DNA of 64,000 nucleotides from Eleginops maclovinus. Its lineage: Eukaryota > Chordata > Actinopteri > Perciformes > Eleginopidae. Location: NCBI RefSeq assembly GCF_036324505.1, contig NC_086352.1, positions 32,583,858 through 32,647,857 on the forward strand, read 5' to 3'. A program made the position numbers and the translations under genes. The notes under the pieces are model-generated. The model saw only the letters and a list, made by a program, of their open reading frames with translations, was not told the origin of the DNA and did not search any database. Below, piece after piece: positions 58,141 to 64,000 of this stretch (its first letter is position 1; every line of letters begins with the position of its first letter).

Positions 58141-58751
58141 CTTTGACGGATGGCTTCTGCAGATATCTTTGCCTGCTCTACTTTGTGCAGTTTAGCCTTC
58201 TGCCTTCTGTTAAAAACCTCCAGTCTCGTTTTATGTCTCCTCTTCTCTGGAGATGGAAGGTAATCGAAAATTGAGGGGATAAAATCCGGACTCAACGGAT
58301 TATCACTCTTTCTCCCTACAAAATAAGAAGGAATATTTCAACACGGGTTTGTTTACCACTAGCTTGCTACAAGCTAACTTGCTAACTGGCTAGGCTGCGC
58401 CAGAGCCACACTTGTTGAGTTAAAAAGGGACATCACAGTGTCCGTTAGCTATAATAACTGGGTGCTACTTCTTAAATTAAACTAATTAAATTTAATTAAA
58501 CTGACCAGAAACTTTTTGTAGCATTGTACTGTATTCCTTCACCCACCTGATATGAAGTGATCACTGCATAAGCGAAAGCCAACGGCCGGGGGGTCCCATC
58601 TTTCAGTCTTTTTCTGAAGGCTCCTGGCTCTTTTAATCGCTCCAATCCACTTCTCCCTCCTCTCCGCGTCTTTAGGAATGCGATAATACGATACACCTTT
58701 CTTTTTCCCACGCCTATTTGTGCAACCTGGTGCACAGCAGTTATCCACCAT
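58141..58751 (-). CDS. First two exons of gene B, a THAP protein
   Basis: Exon 1 (58751-58547, 205 nt, phase 1) encodes MVDNCCAPGCTNRRGKKKGV, then YYRIPKD, KWIGAIKRA and GFRLCSDHF. This is an almost complete C2CH THAP finger, with the CxxxxC pair, the conserved W and the terminal C-x2-H. The donor is ATCAG|GTGGGT. Exon 2 (58315-58141) follows a TTTTGTAG acceptor and continues in frame with SPDFIPSIFDYLPSPEKRRH and a basic helical stretch. It ends at a CAAAG|GTGGGT donor. No later exon remains in this copy. THAP fingers bind DNA, so gene B may be the terminus-recognition subunit or transposase of the parent transposon. Confidence 0.7.
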
Positions 58752-58930
58752 CCTTGACAGTCTGCCAGTGCCTGTCAATTTACTGCCGCGATGACTGCCA
58801 AAATGGCTGCCCCTGTCGTATCTCGTCACGTGACCAGCATATATGACATCATCTGCAGGAGCTCTATAGAAGCACAAGTGTCCCATAGTGATGTCATTAT
58901 GTTTCAGGCATGGGTTGGGGGGGGTGGCGA

Positions 58931-59703
58931 GGGGGGTGGTTGTGCATGACCGTTTACATGCACAAAAACCTATATAACACACTACAGGAAAGGCAAATCC
59001 GCTATAAGCACACAATATAAGGCCCTCTTTCACTGTGCTTAAATATGTGCAACTAGACGTAATAATGTCAGATTTGAAAGCAAATAAACCATTTATACTT
59101 TTGATTGATGGTTCGGTTGGCTTTAGCTTCAACTAACAGAGGTAAGTGTGCATTGCCATGTGTGACTGTGGCCGTTACTGGGTGTGGAAGTTTGTCCTTT
59201 TGTATGGATTTCACCCAGATTCTACATCTCAAATAGCCTTAAAGATGTAAGACACAGCATAGAATCTTCACTTTATAGGATTTTCAGAATTGTACTATCA
59301 CATCAAGGTCCTCACCATCAGAAAACACACGCAAAATGGACTGTGAGTGTATCCCCACTGCTGTCTCCTAAAGCTAAACAGATTAAAGTTGCTTTCCTTC
59401 AGATGTTCTCTATATGTTGAACGTGGCAGATTTGGGAGGCAGATGGGGCTGCCAGGCATGTATATATTTTATGTTGCTACTCCGCCCAACTCGAAGGCCT
59501 GGGAAGCTAAAAAGCTCGTACAAAAAAAAAAAAAAATCAAAGATCAGCGTATAGAGCTAATAATATAATCATTGGGAACACCTGCAAAGTTGCAGATGGA
59601 CGATTTCAGGCAGACGCTTCGTCAGTCGCGAGGTCCCGCCCACCCATATGGAGAGCCGAAGCAGTGGGGATACCGTCACTCACCCTCTCTCTTTCTCTGT
59701 GTG
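58931..59703. other. Gene-free stretch
   Basis: No exon or RNA gene recognised between the THAP element and the CA microsatellite. An A run lies at 59522-59536. Confidence 0.4.

Positions 59704-59790
<87 letters not shown>
59704..59790. repeat. (CT)n(CA)n microsatellite
   Basis: A short CT run (59704-59716) leads into an uninterrupted CA run of about 74 bp. Confidence 0.96.
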
Positions 59791-59793
<3 letters not shown>

Positions 59794-59994
59794 TTGTGCT
59801 ATTGTGTCTTTCATGCTGTATCATTATGTATCAGAAGGTGTAAATTCAGGTTTATGTGTACGTAGCTTGTAACACGTTGAGAAATACTAAAGCTCGATAA
59901 ACTTATACACAGATCAATGTTTGTTAAAACCATGTGACAGCCAGTGTTTTCATTATTTTAAATTAACAATGCATATATAGCTATATATATATAT

Positions 59995-60426
59995 CAGTGG
60001 CGGCCCATCCATTTAAGCAGATGAAGCGATGCTTAATACAAAAATTCACAAAAGCGAAGAATGTCACGTAGATGTGTTTCTGGTACATTTAACGATCCAT
60101 TACTTGCTTGTGCTGCTGTGTATTGCATAGACAAACTGACAAAGTAAGCTGTACAAACAGTGGCTCTCACAGGCCAAACTTGGCATTACACAATTAAGCG
60201 CCGCTTAAGATGTTAAGCATTTGCCTGGCGGTCAATGGGACGATATCTAATTTTTGTATTGGTCAATTCACCTTTTGAGGCGTTGTCGTTAAGCGCTGCT
60301 TCACCGCTTTGAATCAATTGTGCGCGTCCTTGCACGGTTTAATTTTCAAAAATGTCCTACGGTGGGGCATGTCCCCTGTCCGCAACGTTGTGCTTCATAC
60401 TTTATTTTAACCACCAGCCGCCACTG
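59995..60426. mobile_element. hAT-type MITE, 432 bp
   Basis: The left end cagtggcggcccatc and right end reversed cagtggcggctggtg match the ends of the nested hAT at 54085-54937. The interior is non-coding and contains aagcgctgcttcacc and aagcgccgcttaag words. The left flank is a TA run, which may have erased the expected 8-bp duplication. No exact duplication is visible. Confidence 0.7.
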
Positions 60427-62000
60427 ATTAAAACCATATTGCTTACTAATAGCTGTTAGTCGATCAAAACTCTGCTGGAACCAAACTCAAAAGCCTTATC
60501 CATTTTGACCTGTTCAGCCATTCATTTTAGTTGTCACAGGAAAAAAAAGAACAGCCCATACTAACCAACGACTGTATTTTAGAGTTGTATTCAATCAACA
60601 GGAAGCCTATTGCTAACTGTAACCCCATTCCTCTAACAGTGTAATCCGAAAGCAACTGATGCAGCCTTTGACCACATCCCACAAACCCTTGCGCCAATTT
60701 TTATCATGGCAAGACTATGGCATTAAACTTCCATTTCCATCATCAACCCAACACTATATGAACTGTGATCTCTACAGTATATGGCCCATATATAAGTCAT
60801 TGTGTCTTAAAAGTTTTAGAAGTTAGTGGTTCTTTTGCAGGATAAAATAATAATAGTGTGCTTGCTTTATTAAGATCCAGGTAATTTTGACTAGGCAGCA
60901 AAAGTTTTTTGGATTCATTCTCTATGCATGAGCAACTTTCATAGGAACGAGTCCCTCCCTCAAATGCTATATCCACACCTTTTTATCCCTGATGTGGGAA
61001 CTTTGAGTTGGCATCATAGACGGATGGGCGATGGCTCTCCCCTTGTTCCCACCGTACAATCTATAATATCCCGTATAAGGGCAGAGCCATTTTGAGCTGG
61101 TGAAGCTCAACGGAGCTTGTTGCCATATCGGAGTGGTTTTCCAACAAATTGCTGGCAAATTAAAATTGGGCTGCTTTTGAGAACATTTGGCAGGAGTTGC
61201 AAGTAATGTCCAAAACTATATGAACAATTATATGTTCCAATACAATTCTAGACAAATTATTGCCTTTTTACATTTTATTGACCTGATATTAAAAATGTAC
61301 ACTTAGGAAAAAAGAAAACATGCTAACCTTTACAGCATCAAAAAGCCAGACGCTCAAGCTACAGGTTAGCTAGTAGGCGAGCATCATGTCAAAGTGCACG
61401 AAATACCATACATTGTAGAAGTATTTAGTAACTTTCTCAATAGATTTGATAATTGTATTAAATCATTTTTAAAAGTATGATCAATTGATTTATTTGGTAT
61501 TTATTTCTGTATTATTATTCCTCTTCATTTTATTGCAAGGTGATTGATGTGTGCATTTCTGTACAAGCATGTGTGTGTGTGTGTGTTTCTATCAGGTCAA
61601 ACCCTACATCTTCTTCTAGCCATTCATTCTCCACAGTTACCTCTAAAACACTTTTAAAAGTCCATCTTCATCCGATATGTGATTTTCCTGATAGCTCACT
61701 AGAATAAGTCTCTCTTCCTGCCTCCGCTTTGCTCTCCCACTCTTTGTCACTCTTCAGACGCAATTCTTTGAAGATATTTAGAATAAAGTAAGCTCACAGC
61801 ACTGAGGTGTCATCAAGATTCTTTGCGAGGCACTCTTTGGTTTCAGACTAACAGGATGGGTGATGCGACTGAGTCTGGCTTTCGCGCCATGATGAGTGTG
61901 ACATTATAGTTTAAAGCTTTGAAGTAGGAAAATAATCAAATATGGGGCTTCAAGTCTCTTATTTAACTTGTAAGTTTGGTTTTTCATTGACATGTTCCCC
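60427..62000. other. Gene-free stretch
   Basis: No exon or RNA gene recognised. A short GT run occurs at 61570-61586. Confidence 0.4.
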
Positions 62001-62212
62001 CAGGATTTTTAGTCTTAAATTTAAGACTTTTTAAGACCTTTTTAAGACCACTTTCAATAAAATGTAAGACCAACGTCGCACCTTCCCTGGTATGCGTATT
62101 AATGAAAAAATTGAAAATCAATCAATCAATCAATCAAATAAATAACTTTAATGAACAATATGCTCTGAGGACAACAGCTTTCAAAGATCTGCTTCAACAT
62201 AACATTCACCAT
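62001..62212. other. Possible 3' end of the right-edge transposon
   Basis: Contains ccaggatttttagtcttaaa and repeated ttaagac words (tttaagactttttaagacc). I recall such TTAAGAC-rich sequence near the ends of fish transposons. The position, downstream of the minus-strand gene at 62585, fits a transposon 3' end, but no matching left inverted repeat can be tested in this window. Confidence 0.3.
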
Positions 62213-62575
62213 ATTTAAACACAATAACTGTGTGAGGAGTGCATGTGTATGCACATGCACACGTCTGTGGGTGCGCCTTTGTATGGATGTTTTTTCCCAA
62301 AGTAACCTACAGCCTGTCTACACTGTATTTAAGTCATTAATTTAAGAACCATTTAAAACAATAACTGTGAGGGGTGTACGTGTGTGTGTGTTTGTGTGTG
62401 CGTGTGCCTGCATTCGTCTGTGGGTGTGCCTGTGTGCGGTTGTTGCAATCTACACTGTATTTAAGTCCTAAGACAGAATCATTTAAAACAATAACTGTGA
62501 GGGGTGTACGTGTGTGTGTGTGTGTTTGTGTGTGCGTGTGCCTGCATTCGTCTGTGGGTGTGCCTGTGTGCATTT
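62213..62575. repeat. Three-unit tandem repeat, unit about 130-138 bp
   Basis: Units begin at 62213, 62351 and 62481, each with atttaaa-aca-ataactgtg followed by a TG-rich stretch, gtctgtgggtg-gcct and, in the first two, ctacactgtatttaagtc. Units 2 and 3 are nearly identical. Unit 1 is more diverged. The array lies just downstream of the transposon-type gene. Confidence 0.85.
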
Positions 62576-62584
62576 CAATAGATC

Positions 62585-63982
62585 CTACAGCTTTTGGAGC
62601 TCAGCTCTTTTGGCAGCAATCTGTTCGTCCAGGTTAATGAGTTCAGCCATCTTTTCCTTGTGGCTCCTTCTAAAGGCATTCGATTTTGCTATTAGCTCCG
62701 CCATCTTGCTGCCTGCTTGCTTGGCTTCAGCCTGGTCTGCCAACTTATCAGCATCCCTGAGCAGATGTTCGGCTACCTCCTTGATGGATCTTCTGTGCTT
62801 TCTCAGTTGCTCCAGGTTCTCCTCAATGGCCTTTCGTTTTTCTGACTCTGCTTGAGATTCTCTCTTTTTTCTCTCCGTCTCAAGATGAATTCTATATCTT
62901 GCTCTGGAAGATGAGACCGAGGAAAGCAGGGCTGGCGTGAGGGGGACCTTGGTAACCCCTCCATGGAGAGAGATCTGATGTAGTCACAGACGATTCTCTG
63001 CGCTACAACGGTGTCTTCGTGAATGTTAGCAGTTTCAATTTCTTTGTTCACCGAAAAGCCCCGCTCAACTGTTGCCTGCCCGTGTGATAGAAGTAGAAGC
63101 TTCTGGATAAAGGACCAAAGTTGTGGGTAGGTCTCACTGATGATGTTGCTTAGAAAGACATCCAGTCTTTTCTTGAATGGCTGGAAGGACTGAAATTCTT
63201 CAGTTCGGACCTCCAGGGACAGCATCTCTGAGAACTTCTGGGTGATCAGATCACCTAAGAAGAGTGGATGAAAGAGCATTCAAATAAATGTATAGCTACA
63301 ATATCAGTAATATATTATTATTCATACGACTGCTTGATCTAATGTCCTATTGTGCTGTGTTAGCATATGCATTATGTTATGATTCTTATTACGTAGTTCC
63401 TATTTTTTGACCATCGGCCGCATTGGGAAGCTTCAATGAACTGTCACATTAAAGAGTGTTACAATACACTTAGTGCTATGCACTGCACAGCATTATTCTA
63501 ACTTATAATGGCATGACAACAATGGCATAATCAGGATAACGAACTGCATTCGTAGATAAAACAAATAATGCACTTTGAGGTGTAACGCCTGTGCTACCAC
63601 TTTGAACATGCAGTATTTTTTGATACAAGAATACCATGATGTTCTTTATCCCTTACGTACAGGTATTACATTAGTAAATTGTACGCTTATGTTTAGACCT
63701 CATCAATAAAATAATGTATGAATATGTACCAGCAGCAACTCCTCCATCCAACTGTCTGTCTTGTAGAAACTTCCTGACTACGCTCTTCATCTGTTTCTGA
63801 CACAGTTCAGGGTTGCTGTACATAAAGGCTGGGTTCAGACAAGTTAATTGTCTAACAATCGGAAACTTCAAAGGGCTCCTCTCCTGAATCTTCTGGACCA
63901 TTTTGGATAGACACTCCATGCATTGGTTTTGAAAATGTAGGATGGAAAGTTCCTCTGAGGATTTACTCCGCTGTTGGAGTTC
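62585..63982 (-). pseudogene. Transposon-type gene, last two exons, frameshifted
   Basis: Exon 63982-63730 begins after a CATCCTTAG acceptor and encodes ELQQRSKSSEELS, CLSKMVQKIQERSPLKFPIV and RQLTCLNPAFM, ending at a GGTACA donor. The last exon starts at 63254 after TCTTAG and encodes FQPFKKRLDVFLSN, LLLLSHGQATVERGFSVNKE and ETANIHEDTVVAQRIVCDYI. The HGxAxxERGFS block resembles a hAT C-terminal dimerisation motif. I recall the whole set from unnamed repeat proteins of fish. After RRREKRE the frame shifts at a 6-T run (plus strand 62865-62870) and dies at 62803. The alternative frame is open for about 94 more codons as a coiled coil (LEQLRKHRRSIKEVAEHLL, MAELINLDEQIAAKRAEL) and stops at 62585. 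A one-base deletion has probably broken the gene. Upstream exons are off the window. Confidence 0.65.
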
Positions 63983-64000
63983 CTAAGGATGAATAAGGAC

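Larger units (their letters stand above)
57709..58868. mobile_element. Deletion derivative of a two-gene THAP transposon
   Basis: The left end TATAGAGCTCCTGC and right end GCAGGAGCTCTATA are exact inverted repeats. CACGTGAC occurs inverted just inside both. Because the tips are palindromic (CTATAG), the duplication could be TA, TATA or similar. The element has the 5' exon of one gene on plus (57767-58114) and the first two exons of a second gene on minus (58751-58141), so the two genes converge. Only about 20-25 bases lie between the two splice donors, which marks the internal deletion joint. Confidence 0.7.
57560..58930 (+). repeat. Third copy of the dispersed repeat, split by an insertion
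   Basis: 57560-57708 matches the middle of 43309-43690 (cacctcttttcaccctctgt, then agagccc, attggttagctggc, and cttagcctatca). Its continuation (agaagc, gatgtcattatg, tttcaggca) resumes at 58869 after a 1.16-kb insert. The copy at 43550-43640 thus shows the approximate empty site. Confidence 0.65.

Noticed and set aside
59925..60440. ttaaaaccat on both sides of the hAT MITE as its target duplication
   Set aside because: The left copy lies about 60 bases away from the terminus, so it cannot be the duplication. It is probably chance.
62213..62575. CRISPR-like array
   Set aside because: Only three units of about 130 bp without distinct short repeats and unique spacers, and the genome is eukaryotic.

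Overview
The window looks like an intergenic, repeat-rich stretch of a ray-finned fish genome, probably percomorph. The evidence is long (TG)n, (CA)n and (AAT)n microsatellites, no operons or dense ORFs, and many transposon families typical of teleosts: Tc1/mariner, hAT, pogo-like, P-like/THAP, a TTAA-flanked MITE, a LINE remnant and a Gmr1-type Ty3/gypsy element. I recognise no host protein-coding exon, rRNA or tRNA. Every coding segment I can support belongs to a mobile element.

Layout. Positions 1-16970 are mostly unique AT-rich sequence with a deleted Tc1/mariner copy (1450-2255), two copies of one MITE (2834-3019 and 13049-13280), microsatellites and a zinc-finger remnant near 15000. From 16980 to 19278 a hAT element with an exact 8-bp target duplication holds a second hAT (17650-19250) with its own duplication. 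From 19919 to 20851 lies a long inverted-repeat element carrying a plausible first exon. From 23800 to 27818 a GC-rich minisatellite abuts a broken pogo-like transposase, followed by a decayed GTF2IRD2-type hAT transposase. A TTAA-flanked MITE occupies 27989-28199.

The centre (29997-39699) is a very young LTR retrotransposon. Its two 309-bp LTRs are identical by eye, it has a 5-bp target duplication, a tRNA-Lys-type primer-binding site and a single gag-pol frame. Integrase lies before reverse transcriptase (Gmr1-like order), and the capsid region resembles a SCAN domain. A 4756-bp DNA transposon (33811-38566) has inserted just after the YLDD motif. It has terminal inverted repeats, a 4-bp ATAT duplication and an apparently intact six-exon gene of 638 codons, so it looks recently or currently active.

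Positions 39705-51600 are mainly unique sequence with a LINE tail, a SINE-like copy, a dispersed repeat and candidate conserved non-coding blocks. At 51631-56308 there is a three-level nest: an element with a hAT-like C-terminal ORF, a P-like THAP element inside it with an 8-bp duplication, and a small hAT inside that. At 57709-58868 a deletion derivative keeps the first exons of two convergent genes, one with a motif set I recall from fish SWIM/YqaJ-type proteins and one with a THAP zinc finger. The right edge (62585-63982) carries the last two visible exons of another transposon-type gene, with a frameshift in the final one.

The elements can be ordered in time by nesting. The best candidates for something little described are the two-gene THAP transposon derivative and the intact micro-exon transposon inside the Gmr1-like element.
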